Under the pieces are notes generated by a model. It saw nothing but the letters and a program-made list of their open reading frames with translations, did not search any database and was not told the origin of the DNA. This document shows positions 53,679 to 61,779 of a DNA stretch of 64,000 bases, piece by piece. Every line of letters begins with the position of its first letter. Positions within the stretch are counted from its first letter, which is position 1. The stretch covers positions 46,596-110,595 of the forward strand of contig JBGAPF010000005.1 in NCBI GenBank assembly GCA_044221445.1, given 5' to 3'. Made by a program: the position numbers and the translations under genes. The stretch is from JBDHTS01 sp044221445 (GTDB taxonomy: Bacteria; Pseudomonadota; Alphaproteobacteria; Micavibrionales; Micavibrionaceae).

Positions 53679-55811
53679 ATGCAGGCGGCGGGGGAGATCG
53701 TTCCGGGGCTTTTCGGGGGGCAGGCGCCGCGGCGCCTGGAGGAAGCAGCCGGGCTGTGGATGATGCGGCAGCACGGGCTGTTCCTTTTGTGGCTGCCGGT
53801 GTTCATGGGGATCGGGATCGGGGTGTATTTCAGCCTCGATTTCGAGCCGCCGGGACTGCTGGCGGCGCTTGCCTTCGCCGTGACGCTGGCGGCGGCGGCC
53901 CTGGCGGCGCCCGGGCGGCGTCTCAGCGGGCTGCGCGGGGCCGGGTTCGGATGCATCGCCGCCCTGTGCATCGGCATGGCCGGATTCTGCCTGGCGCAAT
54001 GGCGCACCCATGCCGTGGCGTCGCCCATCCTTTCCAGGGCCATCGGGCCGGCAGGCCTGACGGGGACCGTGCGGTCGGTCGAGATGCTGGAGACGGGGAA
54101 GGGCGTGCGGCTGATCCTCGGGGGTTTGAGCATCGAGCGCCTGGATCCCGAACGCACGCCGCGTTATGTCCGCGTGAAAGTGAAGGACGCGGACGGCATC
54201 CGGGTGGGGCAGCGGCTGGGCATGACGGCGCGGCTGAACCCGCCGTCGGGGCCGGTCGCGCCCCGGGCGTTCGATTTCCAGTTCTATGCCTGGTTCCGCC
54301 AGATCGGCGCGTTCGGCTTCGCCTATGGGGCGCCGCGCATCCTGGAAGACGACGACGGGCGGGGGCAAAGGGCGGAGCGATTCCGCCAGGCGATCACGGC
54401 GCGAGTCAACGCCCATCTGCGCGGGCCGGAGGCGGCGATGTCGGTGGCGATGATGAACGGCGAGGTCTCGGCGGTGCCGGAAGGCGCGCGCGACGACATG
54501 CGCGATTCCGGGCTGGCCCATATCCTGGCGATTTCGGGGAGCCATGTAGGGGTGCTGGCCGGGTTCGTGTTTTTCGTGCTGCGGGCGTTTCTGTGCCTGT
54601 TCCCGCGCATCGCGCTGTACTGGCCGGTGAAGAAGATCGCGGCGGTGGCGGCGATGGCGGCGGCGACGGCCTATGTCGGCATGGTCGGGCCGCTGATCCC
54701 CGTGGTGCGGGCGTGGCTGATGACGCTGATCGTCCTGACCGGCGTCGTGGCGGACCGGGTGTCGATTTCGCTGCGGCTGCTGGCGGTGTCGGCGCTGGCC
54801 ATCATGGTTTTCATGCCGGAGGCGATGCTGGGGGCGAGCTTCCAGATGTCGTTCGCCGCCGTCGGGGCGCTGATCCTGTTCTATGAAACGACGCGCGGAT
54901 GGTGGCGGCGCGTTTACCGCGACGCGGGACCGGTCCGTAAGGCTGCGCTGTACATCCTGGCGATGTGCGGGACGTCGCTGGCGGCGGGGCTGGCCACCGC
55001 GCCGTTCTCGCTGTTCCATTTCCAGCAGTTTCCGGTGTACGGGCTGCTGGCCAACCTGCTGGCGCTGCCCGTGCTGTCCTTCGTGGTGATGCCGGCGGTG
55101 GTGATGACGTTCCTTGCCATGCCGTTCGGGCTGGAGGCGTGGCCGGTGCGGATGCTGGGGTACGGGGACGCGGCGATCCTGAAAATCGCGCACGACATGG
55201 CCGGGCTGCCGCACGCGGTGGCGCACGGGACGGCATGGCCCGCGGCGGCGCTGGCGACGATGGTGCTGGGGGCGCTGTGCCTTGCGCTGTTGCGCGGGCG
55301 GGCGCGCGTCATCACCGGGGCGCCGCTGGCGTTCTGCGCGCTGCTGATCATCGGGACGCACAGGCCGCCGGACGTTCTGGTTGCGGCGTCGGGGAAACTG
55401 ATGGCGGTGCGGACGGAAGACGGGCTGACGCTTTCCAGCCTGAGCATGGACAAATTCGCGGCGGAAAACTGGATGCGGATGGCGGGCAATGAGGGCGAAC
55501 AGCCCGGTCGGTGGCCGGCGGAAGGGAAAGCCGGCGGCCTGTCCTGCGACGAATGGGGATGCCGGATGGAACGGGACGGCCGGAAGATCGCGTTTTCGCT
55601 GGACGTCGCGGGGCAGAAGGCGGATTGCGATTGGGCCGATATCATGGTGTCGGCGGCGCCGATCAAGGCGCGTCCGTGCATGGCGGCGGTGAAGATCGAT
55701 TATTTCGACCTGAAGCGCGACGGCGCGATTGCGCTGTGGAGCGACGGGACGGTGGAAAGCGTGGGCGGCACGCGCGGCGCAAGGCCCTGGGCGGTCTCGA
55801 ACGGGCGATAA
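53679..55811 (+). CDS. comEC: ComEC/Rec2 family competence protein
   Basis: ComEC forms the inner-membrane channel for single-stranded DNA in natural transformation. The 710-residue protein has an N-terminal membrane and OB-like region (DUF4131-type), then the competence domain with SGLAHILAISGSHVGVLAGF, matching the AISGxHxG motif, and multiple helices up to about residue 570. The C-terminal 140 residues are a shortened soluble part and appear to lack the full metallo-beta-lactamase nuclease domain, as in many alphaproteobacteria. The gene is very GC-rich. It ends four bases before the convergent acrB stop. Confidence 0.9.
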   Translation: MQAAGEIVPGLFGGQAPRRLEEAAGLWMMRQHGLFLLWLPVFMGIGIGVYFSLDFEPPGLLAALAFAVTLAAAALAAPGRRLSGLRGAGFGCIAALCIGMAGFCLAQWRTHAVASPILSRAIGPAGLTGTVRSVEMLETGKGVRLILGGLSIERLDPERTPRYVRVKVKDADGIRVGQRLGMTARLNPPSGPVAPRAFDFQFYAWFRQIGAFGFAYGAPRILEDDDGRGQRAERFRQAITARVNAHLRGPEAAMSVAMMNGEVSAVPEGARDDMRDSGLAHILAISGSHVGVLAGFVFFVLRAFLCLFPRIALYWPVKKIAAVAAMAAATAYVGMVGPLIPVVRAWLMTLIVLTGVVADRVSISLRLLAVSALAIMVFMPEAMLGASFQMSFAAVGALILFYETTRGWWRRVYRDAGPVRKAALYILAMCGTSLAAGLATAPFSLFHFQQFPVYGLLANLLALPVLSFVVMPAVVMTFLAMPFGLEAWPVRMLGYGDAAILKIAHDMAGLPHAVAHGTAWPAAALATMVLGALCLALLRGRARVITGAPLAFCALLIIGTHRPPDVLVAASGKLMAVRTEDGLTLSSLSMDKFAAENWMRMAGNEGEQPGRWPAEGKAGGLSCDEWGCRMERDGRKIAFSLDVAGQKADCDWADIMVSAAPIKARPCMAAVKIDYFDLKRDGAIALWSDGTVESVGGTRGARPWAVSNGR

Positions 55812-55815
55812 GCGC

Positions 55816-58800
55816 TCAGACGTTCGGCTCGGGCGGCTCCTCGACCACAGGCGGGCGTCTGCCGAGGGAGATCCAGGCGACCAGCTTGAAGAACATCGGG
55901 ATGAACAGGGTCGCGACGAAGGTCGCGGCCAGCATGCCGCCGATGACGCCGGTGCCGATGGCGTGACGGCTGCCGGCGCCCGCGCCGCTGCTGATCGCGA
56001 GCGGGATACAGCCCATCATGAAGGACAGCGACGTCATGATGATCGGGCGGAAACGGAGGCGCGCGGCCTCGACGGCGGCGTCGGCCAGCGTGGCGCCCTC
56101 GCGCACCTTGATCATCGCGAACTCGACGATCAGGATCGCGTTCTTGGCGGACAGGCCGATCAGGGTGATGAGGCCGATCTGGAAATACAGGTCGTTGTTC
56201 AGGCCGCGCAGCCAGATGGCGAGGATGCCGCCGAACAAGGCGAACGGCACGGCGGTGATGACGGCGATCGGCAGCGTCCAGCGTTCGTACTGCGCCGCCA
56301 GGATCAGCATGATCATGACGATCCCGAAGACGAAGCCCATGGTGCCGGAGCCCTGCGAGGCTTTTTCCTGATAGGACGAGCCCGTCCATTCCAGGGTAAA
56401 GCCGTCGCCCAAGGCCTTTTTCGCCACGTCCTCCATCGCGGCCAGCGCCTGGCCGGAACTGTAGCCGGGGCCGGGCTCGCCCGTGATCTTGGCGGAGGGG
56501 AAGCTGTTGAAACGGTCGACCTGATCGGGGCCGGTCACCGTTCTTATAGAGATGAACGAGGCGAGCGGGATCAGGCCGCCGCTGCCGGAACGGACGTAAA
56601 CGGAGCGCAGGTTTTCCGGCGATTCACGAAACGGCGCATCCGACTGCAAAGTGACGCGGAAACTGCGGCCGTACAGATTGAAGTCGTTGATGTAGGAACT
56701 GCCGAAGGTCGCCTGCATGGTCTCGTAAATCTCTTCGATCGGAACGCCCAGGGACAGGGCCTTTTCCTTGTCGAGGTCGATGAAATATTGCGGCGTGTTG
56801 TTGGCGAAGGTGGACCGCACCCCGCGCAGTTCCGGCCGCTGGTTGGCCGCGGCCATCAGCTTGCCGAGCTGCGCCGCCAGATCGTCATAGGACGAGCCGT
56901 TGCGGTTCTGGATATAGCCTTCGAAGCCGCCCGTTATGCTCATGCCCATGATCGGCGGCGGGTTGAAGGCGAACGACATGCCGTCCTTCATATCCATGCC
57001 GAGGCCGAAAAACTTGCCGGCCAGGGCGCGGGAATCCTCTTCCGGTTTTTTGCGCTGGTCCCAGTCCTTGAGAACGACGAAAGAAACCCCGCCATTGGTC
57101 TTCGGCCCGCCTGACATGATATCGAAGCCGGCGAAGGTCACGATGGAGTCGACTTCCGGCTGCTGCGCCACGCGCTGGGAAATGACGGAGGTGATGGCTT
57201 CCGTCCGCGAAACCGACGCGGCGGGGGGCAGCTGGTACGCCATGACGAGATAGCCCTGGTCTTCCTCGGGCACCAGGCCGCCGGGAACGAGGCGGAACAG
57301 CAGGACGGTCACGCCGACCATGAGGGCGCACAGCACGACGCCGATGAAAGAATGATTCAGGAAAAAGCGTATTCCATGGGTATAGGCATTCGTCATGCCC
57401 GTGAAAAGCCGGTTGAAGAGACGGAAGAAGCCGGATTCCTTTTTATGCTCGTCGCGCAGGATGACCGCGCAGAGGGCGGGGGTCAGCGTCAGGGCGACGA
57501 AGCCCGAGACGACTACGGCGATGGAGATCGTGACGGCGAACTGGCGGTACATTTCGCCGGTCATGCCGCCCAGGAAGGCGACCGGCAGAAACACGGCGGA
57601 GAGGACGAGCACGATGGCAACGATCGGGCTCGTCACCTCCTTCATCGCCTTGAACGCGGCTTCCTTCGGCGTCAGACGCTCCTGACTCATCAGGCGCTCG
57701 ACGTTTTCGATGACAATGATGGCGTCGTCGACCACGATGCCGATGGCAAGCACCAGCGCGAACAGGGTCAGAAGATTGATCGAAAACCCAAGCAGATAAA
57801 GGCCCGCCAGCGTGCCGACGATCGACACCGGCACAGCCAGGACCGGGATGATGGTGGCGCGGGCGTTCTGCAGGAACATATACATGACCAGCGTCACCAG
57901 GAGGATGGCCTCGACGAAGGTCTTGACCACTTCATGGATGGAAATCTCGACGAATTTCGTCGTATTGAACGGCAGGGCGTAAGTGATGCCCTCGGGGAAG
58001 CGTTTAGACAGCTCCTCCATCTTGGCGGCGACGGCCTTCGACGTCTCGACGGCATTGGCGCCGGGCTGGAGATAAAGACCGATCGGCACGGCGGGCTTGG
58101 CGTTGTAGGTCGCCTGGAAACTGTAATCCTGGGCGCCCAGTTCGATGCGGGCGACATCTTTCAGGCGCAGCGCGGCGCCGTCGGGCGACGAGCGCAGGAT
58201 GATGTTCCCGAACTCCTCGGGCGTGGTCAGGCGGCCTGTCGTCATGACGTTGTAGGTATAGGCCTGTTTCTTGACCATCGGCTCCTGGCCGAACTGGCCG
58301 CCCGCGAACGCCGCGTTCTGGACCTGGACGGCGGATTCGACATCCGTGACCGTCAGGTTGTGCTGGGACAGCTTGTCCGGATACAGCCAGATCCGCATCG
58401 AATAGTCCTTGGCCCCGAACAGTTCCGCGTTGCCGATCCCCGGCACGCGCTTCAGGTCGTCGATGACGTTCAGGAGGGCGTAGTTGCTGACGAAAATGGA
58501 GTCGTAGCGGTCGGTGGTCGACGACATGGTCGCGACTTCGAGGATGCTGCTGGAGCTCTTGACGACGTTGACGCCCAGCTGGCGCACGACGGAAGGCAGG
58601 CGGATCTCGGCGGCCTTGACGCGGTTGTTGACGTCGATCGCGGCCTGGTCGGGATCCGTGCCGACATCGAAGGTGACGCTGATATTGGCGCTGCCGGTCG
58701 CCGAACTGGTCGAGACCATGTACAGCATATGCTCGACGCCGTTGATCTGCTGCTCCAGCGGGGCGATGACGGTGTTTGCAACGGTTTCGGCGCTGGCGCC

Positions 58801-58953
58801 CGGGTAGGTGGCCGTGACCTGGATCTGCGGCGGCACGATGTTCGGATATTGCTCGACCGGAAGGCCGGTGATGGACGCCAGCCCCGCCAGGACGATCACC
58901 AGCGAGACCACGGTCGCGAAGATCGGGCGGTCGATAAAAAAGCCTGAAATCAT
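55816..58953 (-). CDS. acrB: RND multidrug efflux transporter, AcrB/HAE1 type
   Basis: This 1045-residue inner-membrane pump exports hydrophobic compounds with proton energy as a trimer. It starts MISGFFIDRPIFATVVSLVI, has the proton-relay aspartates in LAIGIVVDDAIIVIENVERL, the GxxxxDP-like porter segments, and the second-half motifs GFVFGIVMIMLILAAQYERW and GLITLIGLSAKNAILIVEFA. The length and the HAE1 features are typical. It overlaps the adaptor gene by four bases. No TolC-type outer membrane gene or regulator lies next to it. Confidence 0.95.
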   Translation of the reverse strand: MISGFFIDRPIFATVVSLVIVLAGLASITGLPVEQYPNIVPPQIQVTATYPGASAETVANTVIAPLEQQINGVEHMLYMVSTSSATGSANISVTFDVGTDPDQAAIDVNNRVKAAEIRLPSVVRQLGVNVVKSSSSILEVATMSSTTDRYDSIFVSNYALLNVIDDLKRVPGIGNAELFGAKDYSMRIWLYPDKLSQHNLTVTDVESAVQVQNAAFAGGQFGQEPMVKKQAYTYNVMTTGRLTTPEEFGNIILRSSPDGAALRLKDVARIELGAQDYSFQATYNAKPAVPIGLYLQPGANAVETSKAVAAKMEELSKRFPEGITYALPFNTTKFVEISIHEVVKTFVEAILLVTLVMYMFLQNARATIIPVLAVPVSIVGTLAGLYLLGFSINLLTLFALVLAIGIVVDDAIIVIENVERLMSQERLTPKEAAFKAMKEVTSPIVAIVLVLSAVFLPVAFLGGMTGEMYRQFAVTISIAVVVSGFVALTLTPALCAVILRDEHKKESGFFRLFNRLFTGMTNAYTHGIRFFLNHSFIGVVLCALMVGVTVLLFRLVPGGLVPEEDQGYLVMAYQLPPAASVSRTEAITSVISQRVAQQPEVDSIVTFAGFDIMSGGPKTNGGVSFVVLKDWDQRKKPEEDSRALAGKFFGLGMDMKDGMSFAFNPPPIMGMSITGGFEGYIQNRNGSSYDDLAAQLGKLMAAANQRPELRGVRSTFANNTPQYFIDLDKEKALSLGVPIEEIYETMQATFGSSYINDFNLYGRSFRVTLQSDAPFRESPENLRSVYVRSGSGGLIPLASFISIRTVTGPDQVDRFNSFPSAKITGEPGPGYSSGQALAAMEDVAKKALGDGFTLEWTGSSYQEKASQGSGTMGFVFGIVMIMLILAAQYERWTLPIAVITAVPFALFGGILAIWLRGLNNDLYFQIGLITLIGLSAKNAILIVEFAMIKVREGATLADAAVEAARLRFRPIIMTSLSFMMGCIPLAISSGAGAGSRHAIGTGVIGGMLAATFVATLFIPMFFKLVAWISLGRRPPVVEEPPEPNV

Positions 58954-60155
58954 TGAGCCGCGCCTTTTTGGGCCGGCGCTTTCAGGGCGGCGGCGGGCGG
59001 GGGCCCTCCCGCAGGCTGACCCGGTTTTTCAGGATTGACCACCGCGCCGGGCATAACCTTGATCAAACCCTTGGTAATGACGGTGTCGCCGGGCCGGAGC
59101 CCGCTTTCGACGATCCAGTTGCCGCTGACCGACAGGCCGGTCCTGACGGGCGCGACCTGCGCCGCGTTTTTCTGGTCGAGTTTATAAACGAACGCGCCCT
59201 GAGGCCCCTGCATGACGGCGTCGGCGGGGACAAGAAGGGCGTTGCGGCAGACCAGGCCATCCAGCACAATCCGGACGAACTGCCCCGGCAGCACGGTGTG
59301 ATTGGGATTCGGGAACACGGCGCGCGCCTGGATGCTGCCCGTGTCGCGGTCGACCGTGGTGCCCGTGAAATCGATCGTGCCTTTTTCGGCGTAAGCCGTG
59401 CCGTCGCTGAACGTCATCGTCGCCGACAGTTTGGTATTGTCGGTGTTGATGCCGCAATGGGCGAACAGTTCCTTCTGGCGCATGAATTCAGCGTCCGGAT
59501 AGGAAAAATTGACGTAGAGCGGATCGAGCTGGGAAATGCGGGTCAGCAGGCTGTCGCTCGCGCCCGTGCCGATCAGGGTCCCTTCGGAGACAAGCTTCTG
59601 GCTGGTGACGCCGGAGATCGGCGCCTTCACTGACGTATAGTCGAGATCCAGCTGGGCCGCCCTGACCTGGGCCTGACCCAAGGCGACACTGGCCTTCGCG
59701 GCGTCTTCGGCGGAGAGGGCGTCGTCGCGGTCTTTTTCGCTGATTGCCTGGTTTTTGAACAGTTCCTCGGCCCGTTTCCAGTTACGGTCGGCGGCCAGAA
59801 GCTGGGCCTGGGCCTGACCCAGCTGGGCCTTCGCCTGATCCAACCTGACCTGGTATGGTTTGGGGTCGATCTGGAACAGGATCTGGCCTTCCTGGACAGG
59901 CGCGCCGTCATCATACGACTGCTTCAGGAGAATGCCGCCGACCTGGGCGCGCACTTCCACTTCACGGGAACCGCTTGTGTTGGCGGCATATTCCGGCTGG
60001 AGCGGCACGTTGGCGGGCTGAACCTGCATGACTTCGACGGACGCCGGCGGCATGCCCCCCATGCCGCCCCCTTCGGCGGCGCCTTCTTTTTTGCCGCATC
60101 CGGACAGCACGATCAGGCATCCGGTCAGGATAAGGGCGGTCGAGGGAAGGCGCAT
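58950..60155 (-). CDS. acrA: RND efflux periplasmic adaptor subunit, lipoprotein
   Basis: This membrane-fusion protein connects the AcrB-type pump with an outer membrane channel. From the ATG at 60155 it has 401 residues, with a lipoprotein signal ending in IVLSGC (lipobox), a Gly/Met-rich spacer, the biotinyl-lipoyl and hairpin parts (VRAQVGGILLKQSYDDGAPV, then a helical hairpin about residues 90-150), a beta-barrel domain, and a Pro/Ala-rich tail. GGAGAG precedes the chosen start; the longer frame from 60194 has no such site and would bury the signal peptide. It is the first gene of the acrAB operon. Confidence 0.93.
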   Translation of the reverse strand: MRLPSTALILTGCLIVLSGCGKKEGAAEGGGMGGMPPASVEVMQVQPANVPLQPEYAANTSGSREVEVRAQVGGILLKQSYDDGAPVQEGQILFQIDPKPYQVRLDQAKAQLGQAQAQLLAADRNWKRAEELFKNQAISEKDRDDALSAEDAAKASVALGQAQVRAAQLDLDYTSVKAPISGVTSQKLVSEGTLIGTGASDSLLTRISQLDPLYVNFSYPDAEFMRQKELFAHCGINTDNTKLSATMTFSDGTAYAEKGTIDFTGTTVDRDTGSIQARAVFPNPNHTVLPGQFVRIVLDGLVCRNALLVPADAVMQGPQGAFVYKLDQKNAAQVAPVRTGLSVSGNWIVESGLRPGDTVITKGLIKVMPGAVVNPEKPGQPAGGPPPAAALKAPAQKGAAQ

Positions 60156-60189
60156 GTCTACTCTCCGATTGACGTAAGCGGCTGGCAAT

Positions 60190-60217
60190 AACATACGGAT
60201 TTAATTGATTTTGTAAA
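60190..60217 (-). promoter_or_regulatory. Possible acrAB promoter
   Basis: On the minus strand TTTACA (60217-60212) is followed after 16 bases by TATGTT (60195-60190). The -35 box matches five of six consensus bases and the -10 box four. The site is about 35 bases upstream of the acrA start codon. Confidence 0.4.
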
Positions 60218-60230
60218 GTGTTGTGAGGGT

Positions 60231-60347
60231 TCAGATGTCGGGCGCCAGCACTTTATGATCCAAGACAAGTTGGTCGCTGTTCTGGAGATCGGCGGCGGTG
60301 ACGCCCAGCAGGTTCGCATGGACGGCGAGGAGTTCAGTGTGTTCTGG
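60231..60347 (-). pseudogene. 3' remnant of a truncated gene
   Basis: A GC-rich, host-like open frame of 38 codons (reading ELLAVHANLLGVTAADLQNS and DQLVLDHKVLAPDI near its end) closes at 60231 and has no start codon; a stop lies just upstream at 60348. The sequence reads like a natural protein C-terminus but I do not recognise it. The upstream end coincides with a sharp change from GC-rich to AT-rich DNA, so the gene was probably cut when the neighbouring island arrived. The rest of the gap 60156-60493 holds the acrA promoter and AT-rich DNA without a gene. Confidence 0.5.
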
Positions 60348-60493
60348 TTAGATGTTTTTCACTGAGCATTAAAAGCAGCAATGCTAGCTAATGTGGGTAT
60401 GGGGCGTCGAAAAACAAAGTCTCTGAGATGAAGATTTTTTTATGGGGCACATGGCTATTAATTAGTAATGTGTATAGTTATTGCTGTGAACAG

Positions 60494-61159
60494 CTATATT
60501 GCCAATTGCAGTTGACGGGAATTATGATGTGCTTCTCGTCGCCACACCCAAGCGTCAAAATCTCGCCTAGAAACGGATAAAAGATCAGCGGCAACACAAA
60601 ATACACGTTTCAAAAATTGATAATCTGATGTTTCGATACCCACCCGCTTAGCAAAATTTCGTATATGACGATCAACTGCTATTGATTCGATCCCTACTAA
60701 ACAGGCCATATAGTCTACTGTTTTGGGTCCTATACCATGGATGTTTTGAAGCCTTGAGCAAAAGATATCATCATGTAAATAACGCCGTAAACAGCCAATT
60801 TCATTAATTCCAACGTCATGCATAAAGCGCACTACAAGGTTAAATCGACTTTTTTTCGCAATATGATTCCAGTTTAAAAAATGGCCTGTTTGATCATTGT
60901 CTACAAGCTGCAAAAGCTTGTCTATTGTTGTGGTATATGGATATGCATTCAGAATACGAGCCACGCGAGGCCGTACGACGGACGTATAGTTCAAACCAGC
61001 TTGAAGTACGGAATCTGCTATAACTGCTCCTAAATGATTGTATTGAAAACGATAAGTTACTGGGCTATCGTTGACACCTAATATATTTGCAAAATCAGCT
61101 ATTTGTCTGGCGGCTAAAAGAACTTCAAGCGTTTCATTTTTTTTGGCACAGTTCGTCAT
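60494..61159 (-). CDS. HhH-GPD DNA-glycosylase-like protein
   Basis: This 221-residue protein has a helix-hairpin-helix motif followed by a Gly/Pro-rich loop and an Asp, as in the Nth/OGG glycosylase superfamily. Residues 137-156 read LQNIHGIGPKTVDYMACLVG, with Lys146 in the position of the catalytic lysine of bifunctional glycosylases, and AVDRHIRNFAKRVG supplies the catalytic Asp163. The C-terminal [4Fe-4S] cysteines of Nth are absent, so it is closer to OGG-like members. It is the last gene of a four-gene operon and overlaps the queC-like gene by four bases (ATGA). OGG-like proteins also accompany QueC-like proteins in type IV CBASS, from memory. Substrate unknown. Confidence 0.75.
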   Translation of the reverse strand: MTNCAKKNETLEVLLAARQIADFANILGVNDSPVTYRFQYNHLGAVIADSVLQAGLNYTSVVRPRVARILNAYPYTTTIDKLLQLVDNDQTGHFLNWNHIAKKSRFNLVVRFMHDVGINEIGCLRRYLHDDIFCSRLQNIHGIGPKTVDYMACLVGIESIAVDRHIRNFAKRVGIETSDYQFLKRVFCVAADLLSVSRRDFDAWVWRREAHHNSRQLQLAI

Positions 61160-61779
61160 TTTAAAAGCCCAGTTTCACGAAGAGCATTTAATCTTTCTAC
61201 GCAGTTTGGACATGCCCCACAAGGAATCTTGCTCGCAGCTTGGCAAGAAAAGGTTAGGCCTATGGGAACACCAAGTCTTAAGGCTTCTTGGATTACATCA
61301 GACTTAGAAAAGTATCTAAAGGGTGAAAAAAATCTTACAGGCCCAATCTCTTCAGATAGCCCATCAAGTTTATTCATGAATTCTGAAGTGCAATCGATTT
61401 CTTTTGCATGATTACTGTTAATAAACCCTGTGTACACTTCTAGTATACCAAGAGTCTGTGCCCGTGCTGCAGCAGCCGCATAAAACAAAAATGTTCTGTA
61501 AGGAATATAAAGTTGTTCATCTCGAACATTATCTAACCAAAGATCGGCCTCTTTTATTAATAAAGATTGGGACTCTCTGAATAAATCAGAAATATCATTT
61601 CTGTCAGGATCATGAAAATCTTTTGGAAGAACTTCTTTTAGCTTCCTCCATTCGGTATCAACGCAATGCTGCCCGTAATCAAAAAACAATGGAAAGACTT
61701 CTTTTCCTTTTTCCTTTAAAAGGTATGCGACAGTTGTAGAATCAAGTCCTCCTGATGCAAGAAGAATTACTTTTTTCAT
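61156..61779 (-). CDS. QueC-like 7-cyano-7-deazaguanine synthase family protein
   Basis: QueC converts 7-carboxy-7-deazaguanine to preQ0 with ATP and ammonia. This 207-residue homologue keeps the PP-loop SGGLDS (residues 9-14), the FDYGQHC stretch (33-39), YIPYRTFLFYAAAAARAQ, and the zinc site C179-x7-C187-x2-C190-x2-C193. No other queuosine or 7-deazaguanine genes (queD, queE, tgt, dpdA) lie near, and the neighbours are unusual, so I do not assign the symbol queC. QueC-like proteins of defence systems (Cap9 of type IV CBASS, QatC) also stand outside queuosine operons. The start overlaps the kinase-transferase gene (ATGA) and the stop overlaps the glycosylase gene. It is AT-rich. Confidence 0.85.
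   Translation of the reverse strand: MKKVILLASGGLDSTTVAYLLKEKGKEVFPLFFDYGQHCVDTEWRKLKEVLPKDFHDPDRNDISDLFRESQSLLIKEADLWLDNVRDEQLYIPYRTFLFYAAAAARAQTLGILEVYTGFINSNHAKEIDCTSEFMNKLDGLSEEIGPVRFFSPFRYFSKSDVIQEALRLGVPIGLTFSCQAASKIPCGACPNCVERLNALRETGLLK

Noticed and set aside
53580..55361. Upstream extension of gltX giving a 1064-residue frame
   Set aside because: The extra 590 residues are Arg/His/Gln/Pro-rich, antisense to comEC, and precede a normal GltX N-terminus.
55729..57114. 461-residue plus-strand frame after comEC
   Set aside because: It is antisense to acrB and has shadow-frame composition.
57352..58947. 531-residue plus-strand frame
   Set aside because: It is antisense to acrB, which is fully supported; the Asp/Gly/Arg/His-rich translation has no recognisable domain.
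60231..60500. Left attachment site matching the tRNA-Ser 3' end
   Set aside because: By eye I found no stretch matching the last 20 or so bases of the tRNA in this region.
61156..61779. Housekeeping queuosine gene queC
   Set aside because: No queD, queE, queF or tgt is nearby, the gene lies in an AT-rich coupled operon with a glycosylase and a kinase-transferase, and it sits in an island-like context. I cannot exclude that it also makes preQ0.
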